Shown here piece by piece: positions 47,440 through 60,696 of a stretch of DNA of 64,000 bases; positions within the stretch are counted from its first letter, which is position 1; each line of letters starts with the position of its first letter. Position numbers and translations under genes: made by a program. Source of the stretch: Nageia nagi (Eukaryota > Pinophyta); assembly GCA_050084985.1 (NCBI GenBank), contig JBITNC010000001.1:204538001-204602000 (forward strand), in the 5' to 3' direction. The notes under the pieces are model-generated. The model had not been told where the DNA came from, did no database searches, and was given only the letters and a program-made list of their open reading frames with translations.

Positions 47440-48768
47440 ATTATTTATTAGTAAAACCTTGATAAGTTGGGACCTAATATTAGCCCAATTAGGTACAACT
47501 TGAGGCCTAGGAAGGACCAACCTAAGATAAGAGATGAGTATTCTTCTAAAGAATTTGATGAAGCCTAGATCCAAAATCCTAAGGATACTTCTACCTTAAC
47601 TTCATTCGATACATACTTCACTAGTCCCAACTCTCCAAAATACTTAGTTCATTTTTAGAGTCCCACATAATCAAGTATTGAACCATAATAAAATCCTCAA
47701 CTACAAACTAGTGTTCCCATCCAAGTGATTATCCTATTCATTCCATAACCAATATGTAACATGGAAAATCAACCTTCACCTTGGTTGAGATAAAGTCCTA
47801 TCAATATTATTGGTGACCAATATGAATTACTTAGGAATCGTGAGAGACATTTCCAAAAATATAATCTCAATAGTCTTACATTGATAAAGGATCATATTCA
47901 ATTATAAATTGACACTCTGAATAGACTATATGTTTAGCATGAAGATATGGATTGTAGGTTGTTCCCATCTACCTTATAAGGTTGAGACAAATATGGGTAT
48001 ATCAACTTAATGCTAAGGTCCATCATTTCATGGGAATAATTAGAAGAAGCCTTTTTGCAAAGATTTCAAGTGTTGTTGGACCCATATGTGCTCTACTAGT
48101 AGTTTGTTCACATAAATAAATTACCAAATGAACCCATGAGGAACTTCAAAGATAGATTTCAAAAGGCTTATTCTAATTTGGAGGAACCACACACTATCGA
48201 CTAAGATGTGGTGGTAGAAATGTACTTTAGGGCACTTGATCCCTTTACAATAGAATTCATATGAAGAGAATCAAACATCCAAACATTGCAATAAGCCTTG
48301 TTATGATAGCTTATATGGAAATATAACTTTAGCATAATACTAAAGGGGAGAGAATCACATACTTGATGCATTTATTGAGATATTTAGATCTAAACAACAC
48401 ACAGTCTCCTTTATATCTAGGCCTTCCAAACACCATGTTACCTTAGCTCCCTAACATCCCTATGACCTCCAATGTAGTGTAGCTGAATCATTTGGCCCTT
48501 ACCTATACCACTCATTCCATATTAATAGCATCCAACATCACCAATCCCACTACTTCCTCACAAACTTATTCATTCAGCCCTGAACTCATGACCCAACTCT
48601 TGGGTCAAATATCATAACCAACCTATCCTATCCTCCCATAAACTTCCTCAAGAAAAGGGGATGTCAGTACTATTATAAGTCAAGTTCTAGGTAAACCAAC
48701 CAATAATCCATAAAATCAAGAGGTCTCAAATAAGGATCAAAAACTCTCCAAAAAAGAGCAAGAGCTGA
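47440..48768 (+). pseudogene. gag of element E, first part
   Basis: Starts with YNLRPRKDQPKIRDEYSS soon after the primer site. The gag domain at about 48050-48260 has FLQRFQVLLDPYVLY, HINKLPNEPMRNFKDRFQKA and YFRALDPFTIEFI. A serine/proline-rich part follows. It is cut by element F at the TSD ttaga and resumes at 60697. Many TAG stops. Same class as plant gypsy gag; the pol is not in the window. Confidence 0.7.
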
Positions 48769-48773
48769 TTAGA

Positions 48774-49498
48774 TGATTTGAACTAGATCATGTTAGGTTG
48801 TTCTCTATAGGAGCAATACTCATTCTAGAGGTATCTGTGCTTGGAGACAAACAAAAGAATAAAATTTGGAGGTGATTGGTGTACAAAACCATACCATCAA
48901 TAGTGTACAACACTATTCCTATGCTATTAACAATGTGAGTTATGATGAGTCAACAATGGAAGTTGAAGGGGCATCGATAATTTGGGTAGTTGACTAGTTC
49001 AGGATGATTAATCAATGTCTTGGATACATTAACAAGCTTATTTAAAGGTGTGTTACTCTCTTATTTCTACAATGGAGTTTTAGAGAGTTGGGTATTTTGT
49101 AATTGTAAGGATTTGAAAGAAGACCAACAGTCATTCCAAAATTTTTGTAGTTTTGAAGTTATTCTTCTTGTTTTAGAAGATTGTAGTAGTGTTGTAGGAG
49201 ATGGTATTGCCATTATTTTGATGGTATTTCTCTATATGTATGTAATATTGTAATGTCCATAGAGAATGAAAAGAGAAGGCTTTAATTCCATGATGGATTA
49301 GCCCACATTAGGTGAACCAAGGTAAATCATGATATTGATCTTGTTGTGTGTGATTGAGATTACTAATTTGTAGTTTTACATTGTGTAATTTTAAATTTAT
49401 ATGCAATTTGAAGGATCTCATAATGGTGAATGTTTTTTTTGTTAAAATATGTAAGTGAGGATCTGAGTATGCTATAAGCATCTGGTGATTATAGATCA
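48774..49498 (+). repeat. 5' LTR of element F
   Basis: Starts TGATTTGAACTAGATC and ends TATAGATCA. It matches 59990-60691 throughout. The next bases, TGATATTAGAGC at 49501-49512, are a decayed form of the initiator-methionine tRNA primer site TGGTATCAGAGC. Confidence 0.92.
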
Positions 49499-49569
49499 TG
49501 TGATATTAGAGCTTGTGTGTGTAAAATTTGAGGCTAAAATTTTAGGTATTTCAACCTACCAATAATGTA

Positions 49570-50720
49570 CTTTTTATGTTCGGGAGGAGATCTCAAATAT
49601 TAGAATTAATTCCAAAGGATCCTAAGATTTTTCAAAAGGGTAGAGTAACTAAAATGGATAATGTGGAGGAGGAACAATTTGATGTTTGTACCATGATAGA
49701 TGGCTAGTTTGAAAGGAGATTTTTGATAATGGAGAATCATTTGGCTTATTTGTCTAAGTTGTTGGCTGCTAGAGCAAATGTAAATGTCAACTAGAGGAAT
49801 AGAATGAAGTTGGAGGATCTGATTCATCATCTTCATCAAATTGAGTTCCATTCAAGGTGGAGGCCAAAGGGGACATTCAAACTGTTAGAGGAGAGGTTGA
49901 TGCAGAAAAGTTGAACAATTAGTTAAAATAATTGAAGGTTTATTTCCAAATTCATGGTGTTGTAAATGATGTTGATAAAATCTCTTTTGCTAGATTAAAT
50001 ATGGGTGGACATGCTTTAGTTTGGTAGGAAATCCATGTAGAAACTCTTATTCATGAACACTTATTGAAACTATATTCTTAGAATGAATTTAAGGAATTAT
50101 TAAGAGATCAATTTTATCTATTGGGACATCATAATAAATAATTGATGAAATGGAAATTCTTTAAACAACAAAGAGGGCAAATAGTTAAAGAGTACCCTAT
50201 AGAATTTAAGAAATAAGCTACTTTGCTTGGGGTTTCACTAAAATATTTTCAAACTTTAATGAAATACATTGGAGGTTTACATAGTCATTTGCAAAATACT
50301 ATCATGTTGTTTAATCCTACTAACCTTGATTAAGTGTGTGTGCAAGTGCAATACTTAGAGTAGGATGGTAAAGCAAGGAGATAATATGATGAATCCAAGA
50401 AGGCTTCAAATTCAAAGGGAGGACAAGATAAATATAAATCTCAAGATAAAGGCAAAGGTAAGCAAGAAACTAAGACCACTAATATTTAAAATAAAGAAGG
50501 TGAAAATAGTCATTGTATTCATTTTGATAAAGAAGGTCATGTTGATGATAAATGTTGAAAAATTCATCCAGAATTACATCCATATAAGCATAAGAATAAG
50601 GAGAAAACTAATGTTATGGTTTTGAAATGTGAGGATATTGAGGGAAGTTCAAATTTTGATGAGAAAATAAATTATTCAGCCATTCAAAAGGTTGAAGAAT
50701 ATCAAGACATTTAAGAGCAA
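49570..50720 (+). pseudogene. gag of element F
   Basis: Spread over several frames but readable. Around 49920-50360 are GHALVWWEIHVETL, QFYLLGHHNK, WKFFKQQRGQIVKEY, TLLGVSLKYFQTLMKYIGGL and VCVQVQYLEQDG-type phrases of chromovirus gag. A knuckle-like HCIHFDKEGHVDDKC follows near 50510-50555. Stops and frameshifts are common. Confidence 0.75.
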
Positions 50721-50739
50721 AGGATTCAATTATTCAACC

Positions 50740-52640
50740 TCAAAATACAAATTAATAAAACCAAAGTAGATTCCGTTGTTGATCCAAGTTCTCAAGCAAA
50801 TTTGAATTCAAAATCTATGGTAAGTAATTTGGGATTGAAAACTTTCAACCATCCAAATCCATATCCTTTGGGTTGGATGCATCGCAATGCTAGTTTGTAA
50901 GCCACTAAATAATGTAAGTTGAAATTTGCTATTTGTGCAAAGTACATTGATGAAGTTATAGTTGATGTCTTTCCTTTAGAAATTTATGGTGTTATTCTTT
51001 GTAACCCTTATATGTGGGATAGAGATGGTATTTATTATAAATTATTAAATAAATTATGATTGGTGAAAGATGGAAAGGTGTTCCTAGCTAGTGCACATAA
51101 AAGTAAGAAAAAGCTACCTTTGGTCACTGTCTATTAGCTAAAATGCCTTGTAAATGCTTCTAAAATTTTTGTTCTGATCATAGTGAAAACTAGAGCTTCT
51201 GGTGAGGTGAATCTCATGCTATAAATGGTGTGTATAATTGATTTCAAGTTGTTAACAATATGCAAAAGAGAAGAACAAATGCATAATTTAGTCTGAGAGT
51301 TTACTAACCTATTTATAGAGCCCCAAGTATTACCTCCTATGCAGGATATACAACATGATACTCAATTGTTACTTGATGCATCATTACCCAACATAGCTTT
51401 GTATCGATAATCAATTTTAGCATAAGAGGAGACTAAGAGGTAGATTCAAGAGATGGTTGATCAAGGTGTGATGAGATAAAGTATATCTCCATGTGGATCA
51501 CTTATTATTTTGGTTACCAAGAAGGATCAAACTTGAAGAATGTGTATTGACTATAGAGCACTTAACAAAATAACCATAAAAAATCACTATCCTTTGCCTC
51601 GGATAAATAATCTTTTGGATCAGTTACAAAGGAAAAGATTATTCATTAAGTTGTAATTTAGGAGTGGATATCATCAAGTTTGAATCAAGGAGGAGGATAT
51701 TTGAAAGATTTCTTTCAAGACAAGATAAGGCCAATTTGAGTGGCTTGTTTTGCCATTTGGTTTGTTCAATGCATTGGCCACATTTATGAGGGTAATGAAT
51801 AATGTGCTTCATCCATTTATTTATTCTTTTATTATTGTATACTCATATGATATTCTTGTTTGTAGTTCTACTTGAGAAGAATATGTTGTACATCTTAAAC
51901 TAGTGTTTCAAGCTTTGCATAGAGAGAAGTTGTTGAAATATTCAAAAAGTGAGTTTTCCAAAGAGTATTTGGTGTATTTGGACTATGTTATTGGTCATGT
52001 ACAAATTAAGATAGATCCTATTAAAGTAAGTGCTATAGTAGATTGGTCATAGCCAACTAATGTAACTAAAGTGAGGAGTTTCTTAGGTGTTTTCCAATAT
52101 TTGAGAAAATTTATTATTAATTTTTCTCATATTTCTTCACCTTTCCATGATGTAAATGGAAAGAGGAAAGTGTTCCAATGGGGTAAACAATAACGAACAT
52201 CTTTTGATACCTTGAAGCAAATTGTTAATGCACCCATGCTAGCACTTCTTGATTTGCAGAAGCCATTTGAAGTGGAGATTAATTCAAGTGACTATGCCAT
52301 GGGATCCATTTTGTTACAAGAAAAGTAAACTAATTTGCTTTCATTTCCAAAAATTTAGTGGGGCCATTTTGAGTTATCCTACTTATGACAAGGAAATGTA
52401 TGCATTGGTTCAAGCTATTAAAAAGTAGAAACATTACTTAATGGGGAAATAAATAATCATTCATATTGATAACCAACCATTAAAGTACTTATAAACTTAA
52501 TCAAAATTATAACAAACTAAACACTATAGATGGATGGATGTTTTACAATAATTTCATCTTGTGATCAAGTATAAGAAAGGAAAACATAATAAGGTTGTTG
52601 ATATGCTTTATAGACAACCTATAACTATAGTTTCCATATC
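50740..52640 (+). pseudogene. Protease, RT and RNase H of element F
   Basis: Protease remnant at about 50765-51010 (DPSSQANLNSK in place of D-S-G). RT has [64 protein letters not shown] and [10 protein letters not shown] at about 51835-51870, where the first aspartate of YxDD has become tyrosine. RNase H at about 52240-52620 ends HNKVVDMLYRQP. The lost aspartate makes the polymerase dead on its own, apart from the stops. Confidence 0.85.
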
Positions 52641-52911
52641 AATAATGGTGTGTAGTACTAATTTTAGGCTGTTAACAGCATGCAAATAGGGGCCAATGAG
52701 TTCCCTCAGTGCTGTAATCTCTTCCTTTTCTATCTGAGTCATTTTCAGAGACATATGTGTAGGATCTTGACTTCAGAGAGGTGTATGAGTAGTTGTCTTT
52801 ATCTAGGTCCAAGTATAAGGGCTTGGATGATCTTCATTTACAAAATATACTTATTTATCATTTTAAAGCATTATGTATACTTGTAGGTGAAAGGATTTGA
52901 CTAATTAGAGA
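52641..52911 (+). other. Linker between RNase H and integrase of element F
   Basis: Decayed coding sequence between RNase H and the integrase zinc finger, ending at the insertion point of G inside the zinc finger. Joined across G, the text reads LIREAHTSKIARHF-like, the H-x3-H part of the finger. Confidence 0.6.
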
Positions 52912-54312
52912 TGTAACAACCCATCCAATTTTCTTTATTAAGACTCAAATACCATCATGAATTTGGATGTGATTAAGATTATTTATGTTATGAGATGAGT
53001 AATTATGAGTAGATATATGTATTATTTATGTCGATTTGATACTAGCTTCAAGATTTCATGACACAAGTAACAGGATGATTGGGGATGGAGAGTCAAGTTA
53101 GAGACCTAAGGAACCAAGGATGAGTTGGTTATGGGAATGGATTGGTAAGAGTGAGGAAATGATTAGCATTAATTTGTTGACAAGCCATGATGACCTTCAT
53201 AGATCATATAGATGCATACAACAATTATTATGCACAATATTCAATTTTGATGTTATATGTGTGTGTGTGCCTTAATAAATTCACCTTGTAGGATGAAGTG
53301 GTCACCATAGGTAAATGTTAATTACATTTGGATTTGAATTTTTCACCTAGAAATTTTAGTAAATTTAAGTGAAAATAAAATTTAGGGTTGAAAGGATTAT
53401 TTGTCATGTTTTGGAGGTTACAAGGTTATTTTGGAATTTTGTAAAAATAATGGAGAAGAAATCCCCACACAATATTTTTCCTTGTGTTAGGTGCGTAAAA
53501 TAATTGGAAATATTTTGTAGCCTAATATAAAAGGTCCAAATTATTTTGTATGATGCAATACTTGCAAAAACATTATTTAAGACCTACCACAAAAAAAAAA
53601 TGTCTATACCTTCAAAACAAAAAAATATGGGCTGAACGAATAGTCACAATCTTGGATAGATTATACTCAACTTTAACTATAAATATCTATGTGGGTGATG
53701 ATTGAAAAACACTTCTCTTTCTCCCAAGATTGATCTAGGAGGATGTGAAGAAAGGAATCTTCTCTTCTCAAATTCAAATGCTCTTCCTAACATTTTAAAT
53801 ATTAATGCTAAAATACTTAGCTAATGTTTGAATTTATTTGATATTATTTTAGAATGCTTGAAGGAAGAAATACTTGTTTTAAATTTTATGATAATATTAT
53901 TGAAGATATTTGATATTATTAACCTTGCATTAGTTGTACCTTGAGATAGCATATCATTTGTATTTATTTGATATCTTTACACATTAAAGTTTGTAATCTT
54001 TGTCTAATTGTAGTTGAAGAGGGAGAAAATCCTTTATTTTAAATTTATTTATTTGATTGGTATGAGAGTCACATGTGGAATTTGTACTATCAAACCCTCC
54101 AAAGACCTATGAGTTGACACTTTATGAAACCACACCTTTTATCATCTATTTTGTTAAATAATGGATATTCACTCATGATAGATCCTGGCTCTCTTCAACC
54201 ATAAAGAAGGAATGGGCAAAACTTTATATTGGTGGCTAGTTTTATTTTTTATATTTGAAACACCCATAAATCTACATTTTGATGAAGCCCTTTTGGATAA
54301 CATACATTGTTC

Positions 54313-54890
54313 AAAAAATGCATCACCAATATCTGCCACCCTATAGAGAGAGGAAAATGCACAAACTCACACATAGAACATACACAAACTAAAAATGCTA
54401 AAGGCTTGATCCGATAGATGGACCCTTTGAATGAAACTGGAAAAATGCATCATCAATATCTGCCACCCTATAGAGAGAGGAAAATGCACATACTCACACA
54501 TAGAACATGCACAAACTAAAAATGCTGAAGGCTTGATCCAATAGATGGACCCTTTGAATGAAACTGGATAAAAATGAATCACTAAAAAAGAAATAAAAAA
54601 CAAAAAAAAAGCATCAAAAAGTTGGCACCCCGATATGTAACCACAACTGAAGAGGATGAAATTTATTGTTACATATATGGGGCTAGGGTTGTGGTTACAT
54701 ACTTTTAAAGGGTGCCAACTTTTTGATGCTTTTTTTTTTCTTTTTCAGTGATGCATTTTTGTCCAATTTCATTCAAAGGGTCCATCTATCGGATCAAGCC
54801 TTCAACATTTTTAGTTTGTGCATGTTCTATGTGTGAGTTTGTGCATTTTCCTCTATCTATAGGGTGGAAGATATTGGTGATGCATTTTTT
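54313..54890. mobile_element. Foldback (inverted-repeat) element inside G
   Basis: The ends are inverted copies: AAAAAATGCATCACCAATAT at 54313 and ATATTGGTGATGCATTTTTT ending 54890. The left arm holds two tandem copies (about 54313 and 54441) of a roughly 128-bp unit; the right arm holds one in reverse. The inner arms GCATCAAAAAGTTGGCACC (54611) and GGTGCCAACTTTTTGATGC (54711) are exact complements, as are GTAACCACAAC and GTTGTGGTTAC. The RNA or single strand could fold into a long hairpin. No clear TSD. Confidence 0.85.
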
Positions 54891-57114
54891 CCTCCCAATG
54901 TATAAAATTTGTGCCTATCTTACATGCATTATTAGATGATATTTTGATGAATAACTTGGTCATATATCTAGTTGGACTTTCCAGTGTATTATCCTATGCA
55001 TATCATGCATTTATTGCATCTGATATATTAAATTGTTAAATCATTCATAGGCCCTTTAAATGTATCAATATTATGTGCATTTTGTAAGGCATTTGATAGA
55101 CATATTGTAAAATCTTCCAATGTATCCATTTCAAGCATATTTTGTGATCATTATGTACCATAAGTTGGCATTTCGATGAGGCATTTAAATTGCAGATTGC
55201 TCCACACATTTATTTTGTGTTCCATGAGACTATTGTTCGATGAGGCCTTTACCAAATTATTTGCAAATCCCTCCAACATATTTTTTTTACACATATTCTA
55301 TAATAATTATATATCCTTTTGATGATCTCATCTCCCATTGAAGCCCATGATAGTATATGTTGAAGAGATATCAAGAAAAAAATTACATAGATAATTCATG
55401 GATTATGCATAAAGCCCTCTCAATGTATTTGTTTTGTGTATACATCACATATCTATGATTTTTTTTCATATAATGTGTAGCCATTTCCCCTTATATCTAT
55501 TCTATTCAATGAGATTTATTTTTGCATATTCATTTGTGTATATCCCGTACCATCAGATCCATGAGACTATGTTCCATAAAAAGACTCTTGAGTACACATT
55601 TTCTCACAATAAGGAAGTTCATCGATTTACCTTTTCATTTCTATTTTGGGATATTCTGCAAGTTGCATACAACGTAGGTATTCAAGCTCAAGGCCCCTTC
55701 TACATATCCAATTTAAGCATGCCCTACAACCTAGAGGCTCATATCTGTGAGGCATTTGTTAGATAATTTTTGGGTCCTCGCATATCTATTGTATGTGTGT
55801 TTTGTACGATTATAGGGGACATGAGGTGGCATTTTGAGAAAGGACATTGATATTCATTTTGTGGATCCTTCTATTGAATGTTTTCATATCGCATATGAAT
55901 AAGAGATTTCAATAGATGAAATTAAATGTATGGAGGAGCTTATAATAATAAACTACCTTTTTAGTTTAAAACAAAAAATGTTATATTATATATATATGAT
56001 AGAAGTTTATATGAAGGCAAGGAATAATTTTGAGATATTGATTTACATTAAATTATGAAAGGTAATGGAATATCATTTTATTTTTAGCATCATTGAGATA
56101 TTTGATAAAGGTGAAGATAATAGATATTGTGAACCTGAAATCAAATAAGGGAGGTAGTTCTAAGAGGGAACATAAAACCTTTTAAGGTACTTAAAAGGGG
56201 TATTTGAGCATGTTGAAATGAATTATGATGTATTTATAGTAAGAAGCATTTTGGTCAAAAGATTGTCTTGATCCTTAACACTCATAAGCCTTTCCTAGTA
56301 CTCAAAATCAATGAACCTTAGGTCCTTGGAAAGACATGGAAGATGAAGATGGAAAGGAGTTACATCCAAAGGATGAAGACTTAATGAATTTCATCAAATA
56401 CCTCTACAATTATTATGATGTAAATTACCTATGTTGTGTGTAAGGGAACACATATGTAATTAAGTGTTTATTGTTCCATGATGTATAAATTAGGGTTACC
56501 CTATATTTTGATAGATTGTAATCTTCATTAAGGTTTTAGATGGAACTATCATTCACTTAAATTATGTATCCATCAAGATAGCCTATGGTTCATATGTAAA
56601 CTTATTGGTAATAATCCAAGGGATGTATTTGATGTGATTCATTCTATGAGATATTCTTAAATGTATTTAAATGATATCTAGTATAATTGAATCCAAAAAT
56701 ATTCCCACATTAATTTAGTATAATGCAAAGAAACTATCACTACACCCTTAGCTCCATAAGAGTAACCATCTATTTCATGTTTAAAATAAAACCATATTCA
56801 TGGGTGTAATTATATGGATAATTATAATATCCCTAAAATAATCATATGCTAAGGTTATATTTTGATAACCCATATTATGTAAGTAATATCATGTAAATTT
56901 ATTCAACAAGGAGAAAGGATCTCTAATATAAATATAATTAATTGGTAAAATAAAGTAACACTAAATTCTCTAACTAAGTGTGGATTAATAATGAAATGAT
57001 ATTTATGGAATGAAACCATCGATATCTAGACACTTGTAAACAAATAAAGTAGCATAACCTATTGTCCTTAGAAAACCTTATATTAGAATGATATAACCTA
57101 TGGTTCATATATAT

Positions 57115-57147
<33 letters not shown>

Positions 57148-58677
57148 TATAATTTCCATAAAAATGTCTACTTGATAACACATAGTAAGTGTTACATACA
57201 ATTAAGTTGAAAGGAGAAAACTTATGATATGTTTAGGATGAACATTCAATCAAACATATTCTTAGGAATAATTTCTTCAAGGCATTGAATAGAAATAAAC
57301 AAATTTTCCTATGTTAAAAATAATTCTTACTAATACTTGGTTCAAGTTTAAATCAAGCATTGAGGTTTAGAGATAATCCTTAAAGATGACCTAAATTAGG
57401 TGATAAACCCTAGAGGGATAAAGTAGACCTCAATCTTATCATAAAATTGAATTAAGTATACAAGGACAAAGTTTATGGGTTGTCTCAATGATGATGATGA
57501 ATACATAAAAAGTACATTAGTCAAACTCTTGTTATGTAGACTCACTAAACAACATAAAAAGAATATTTTTTGAATTATGGACCACACTACATTGCACTTC
57601 CTTGTTAGAAGTAGTTGGCTTTAGTGTTAACTAAAGGTTTGTTATTAGTTTCTAGAATGTAAAGTTCCTATAAAGTTGTACTTCATACGTCGCACCATAC
57701 ATATGGGACAATTATAGTACTTTTGAATATTTTTAGTGTCTTCATGAACAAGTTTGATTTGAAACTTCTTGCATATGTTGATGAATTTATTACTTGTTTA
57801 TCAATTATGTTTTAAAATGTGAAATATGATTTATTTACCATGAATTAGATTAGTGTAACATATTAATGCTTATTACAAGCATGAAACCTAGAAACCCATA
57901 ATTGATTTGGGATCAATTATTTCTAGGATCGATAAAATATGGGGTGGATTTTTATAACCTTATTTTAAAATTATTAGACTATACAAACTACTCAAGGCTA
58001 TTATTCAAATACCCATGGCTCCCCAAGATATGGGCATAGGGATGATGAACTCCATGGCGAGCCTAGATGATAGATATGGGTAGGATAGTATCTCATATCC
58101 TTGACAAGTTATCAGATGATAGTAGCAATGGATAAAACTACGGTTACCAAATGAGGGTAACTAGTAGTCACACTATCTACAATTTAGAAAATAGGAGTAT
58201 GATGACTATTCTATAGAAGATGATGCTTACCCACTTTATATGGAAGATTGCCTAGGAAAATCTACTTGTGCCTATGATTTGGAGGGTTATATTGAAAATA
58301 TAAATAACTTAGTGGATGAGCATTCTCTCTAGTAATATGGGCCCTGAGTAGGAAACCACTACACCATGACTAGAATATCTGCTACATAGTTTGTGAGCAG
58401 AATGGTGTGGTCACTTATGTGGTATCTTCTAATGGGATGAGCATTGAGAAGTAAACACCAAAAGGATTATGCTCAAGATTGGCTAATTCAAATTTGACCA
58501 ATCTTACCATGTGAGTGTTGACTAGTTAACAGCCTTGATATTCTCATATAGATCAACTTATCCATTCCTATACCATTCGAGTGTATAAAATAAATAAAAA
58601 ATAAGTCTAAAATTTTAGGGTTTATGATGTCAAGAATAAGTGGAAAATGTTATCAAGAAATAAGGGGTAACGTTACA
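54891..58677. other. Rest of insertion G, non-coding
   Basis: No convincing gene on either strand. A TACA/TA microsatellite lies at about 57106-57150. AT-rich throughout. Confidence 0.6.
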
Positions 58678-58682
58678 AGAGA

Positions 58683-59640
58683 AGCACATACTTCAAAGAT
58701 TGCAAGACATTTCAGGGTTATAAAGATATTATACAATTTGCAAAGGCTTGTATATTTTTCAAAGATGTAAGATCAAGTTACCAAGTACATAAGGGGGTGT
58801 TCTTTGTGTTACACCAGTAAGCCAAGTAATAGGAAATTGGGTCTGTATCAACCACTACCAATACCAATTCATCCTTGCAAGTATATTTCCATGAATTTTA
58901 TGGGAGGATTGCTTATGACCAAGAAGGGTCATAACTATTTATTTATTTTTATGGATAGATTTAGCAAGATGTGTATTTTGATTCCTTATAAGAAGACTAT
59001 AATAGGACAATATATTGCAAACTTATTCTTTTCACATGTTTGGGTTCATTTTGGATTGCTTACTTCTATTATTTTAGTTAGAGATAGCATATTTTTGAAA
59101 AAGTTTTGGATATGTTTATGGGAAAAGATGGATACAAGATTGAATACAAGTACTACCTTTCATCCTCAAATGGATGGAAAAATCTAGGTTGTGAATAGGA
59201 AAGTGGTTCAACTCTTGAGGGGTTATTATGGAAGGCATCCTAAGTCTTGGGATGAAAATCTTGAATATATCCAACATTCATAAATAAGAAAATTCATTCT
59301 TCCATTAATAAGAGTCTTTTTGAGACTTTTTTTTATTATTTACCACCTTTACCTTTTGATTGTGTATTTGGACAGCAAAAGAATGAAGACAATTCACTTG
59401 AGAAAGAGGAAAAGCAAGCTAAAAAGTTTGTTGAAAATATTAGGCAAATTCATTTGAAAGTCCAAGAGCAACTTAAAAAAAGCCAAGTGAAGTACAACAT
59501 GAGACATGACAAACATAGATTTGACCATAAGTTTCATGTGAGAGACCATGTTTGGTTGCATCTTAGTAAGGAGAGGTTATAAGGACCAACTAAGAATTTG
59601 AAGCCTATAAGGTATGGACCATTTGAGATTATGGAGTAAG
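58683..59640 (+). pseudogene. Integrase of element F
   Basis: Zinc finger rest (C-S-L-C-Y at about 58798), then GLYQPLPIPIHPCKYIS, where the first catalytic aspartate reads N (ISMNF), DRFSKMCILIPYKKTI, VRDSIFLKKFW with the second aspartate, and FHPQMDGKI followed by TAG where the catalytic glutamate should be. C-terminal part HKFHVRDHVWLHL-like at about 59530-59565. Two of three catalytic residues are lost. Confidence 0.85.
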
Positions 59641-59649
59641 TAATTGAAA

Positions 59650-59992
59650 ATGTTTGAATCTACTATCATATATGAACATCTATTCAATTGTGAATGTGGA
59701 ACATTTAAAATTGTATGAGCCATCTATGTTGACTAAAGATGAAGTAATTTCATATCAGATTTTTCCATCTCTTGATGACTTAGCTCCTAATACTATGGAT
59801 GAACTCAAAGATAATTTCATATTGCAAAAAAAGGTTCATGCTACAAGAAGAGGTGATAAAGAGATTTGGTTGGTTAGATTGAAGGGAAAAATGTCTAATA
59901 AATCCAATTGGATGCATAGGTCCAAGTTTGTGGAGTTGTATCCTCATTTATGCATTTGTGGGACAAAATACCTTCTCATTAGGGAGGTATGA
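59650..59992 (+). pseudogene. Chromodomain-like C-terminus of element F
   Basis: After NVEHLKLYEPSM and a linker, the end reads NFILQKKVHATRRGDKEIWL, then VRLKGKMSNKSNW and KFVELYPHL. The pattern of a strand, a basic turn, L-V-R-(W)-K-G and S-x-W is that of a chromovirus chromodomain, which targets integration to chromatin. It ends next to the 3' LTR. Confidence 0.7.
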
Positions 59993-60691
59993 TTTGAATT
60001 GGATCATGTTAGGTTATTCTTTGGAGGATTAGTACTCATTCCAGAGATATATGTGCTTGGAGACATACTAAGGATTGAAATCTAGAGGTGATTAGTGTAC
60101 AAAACCACATCATCAATGGCATGCCACACTATTCCTAGGTTGTTAATAGTATGAGTCATGATGAGTTAATAGTGAAAGTTGAAGGGGCATCAATGATTCA
60201 GGAAGCTAAGTAGTTCAGGATCATCAAACGATATATTGAAGACATTTTCAAGCCTATTTAAATGCATTTTACTCTCTTATTTTTATAATATATTTTTAGA
60301 GAGTTTGAAATTTTGAGATTGTAAGGATTTGAAGGAAGACCAAGAGTCATTCCAGAATTTGTGTAGTTCTAAAATTATTCTTCTTACTATAGGAGATTGT
60401 AGTAGTGTTGTAAGAAATGGTATTGCCATTATTTTAATGGTATTTCTCTATATGTATGCAATATTGTAATTTCCATAGAAAATGAGAGGAGAAGGCTCCA
60501 ATTCCATGCTAGATTAGCCCACATAGGGTGAACCAAGCTAAATCATTATGTTGATCTTATTATGTGTGATTGAGATTGTTAATTTGTAGTTATATACAAT
60601 TTAATGGATCTCATAATGGTGAATATTTTTTTAGTTTGAATTTGTAAGTGAGGATTCAAGTATGCTATAAGCATTTGGTGATTATGGATCA
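59990..60691 (+). repeat. 3' LTR of element F
   Basis: Starts TGATTTGAATTGGATC after a purine tract ATTAGGGAGGTA and ends TATGGATCA. It matches 48774-49498 with mostly transition differences. Confidence 0.92.
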
Positions 60692-60696
60692 TTAGA

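Larger units (their letters stand above)
52912..58677. mobile_element. Insertion G: 5.8-kb TG..CA unit with TSD, no LTR pair
   Basis: TSD agaga at 52907-52911 and 58678-58682. It starts TGTAACAACCC and ends GGGTAACGTTACA, so TGTAAC and GTTACA form inverted termini. TG..CA ends plus a 5-bp TSD mark an LTR integration. I see no repeated LTR inside and no coding domain. It could be one very long solo LTR, or a coding-free element whose LTRs are too diverged to see. It holds a 578-bp foldback at 54313-54890. Confidence 0.8.
48774..60691 (+). mobile_element. Element F: Ty3/gypsy chromovirus
   Basis: TSD ttaga at 48769-48773 and 60692-60696. LTRs are 48774-49498 (725 bp) and 59990-60691 (702 bp). 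Without insertion G it is about 6.2 kb, a normal chromovirus length. Order: LTR, primer site, gag, protease, RT, RNase H, integrase (split by G), chromodomain-like end, purine tract, LTR. It lies in the gag of element E. Confidence 0.93.

Noticed and set aside
54367-54603. Minus-strand open stretch with an internal protein repeat
   Set aside because: The repeat is the tandem copy in the foldback arm; not a gene.
57106-57150. Regulatory or telomere-like repeat
   Set aside because: It is a simple TACA/TA microsatellite.
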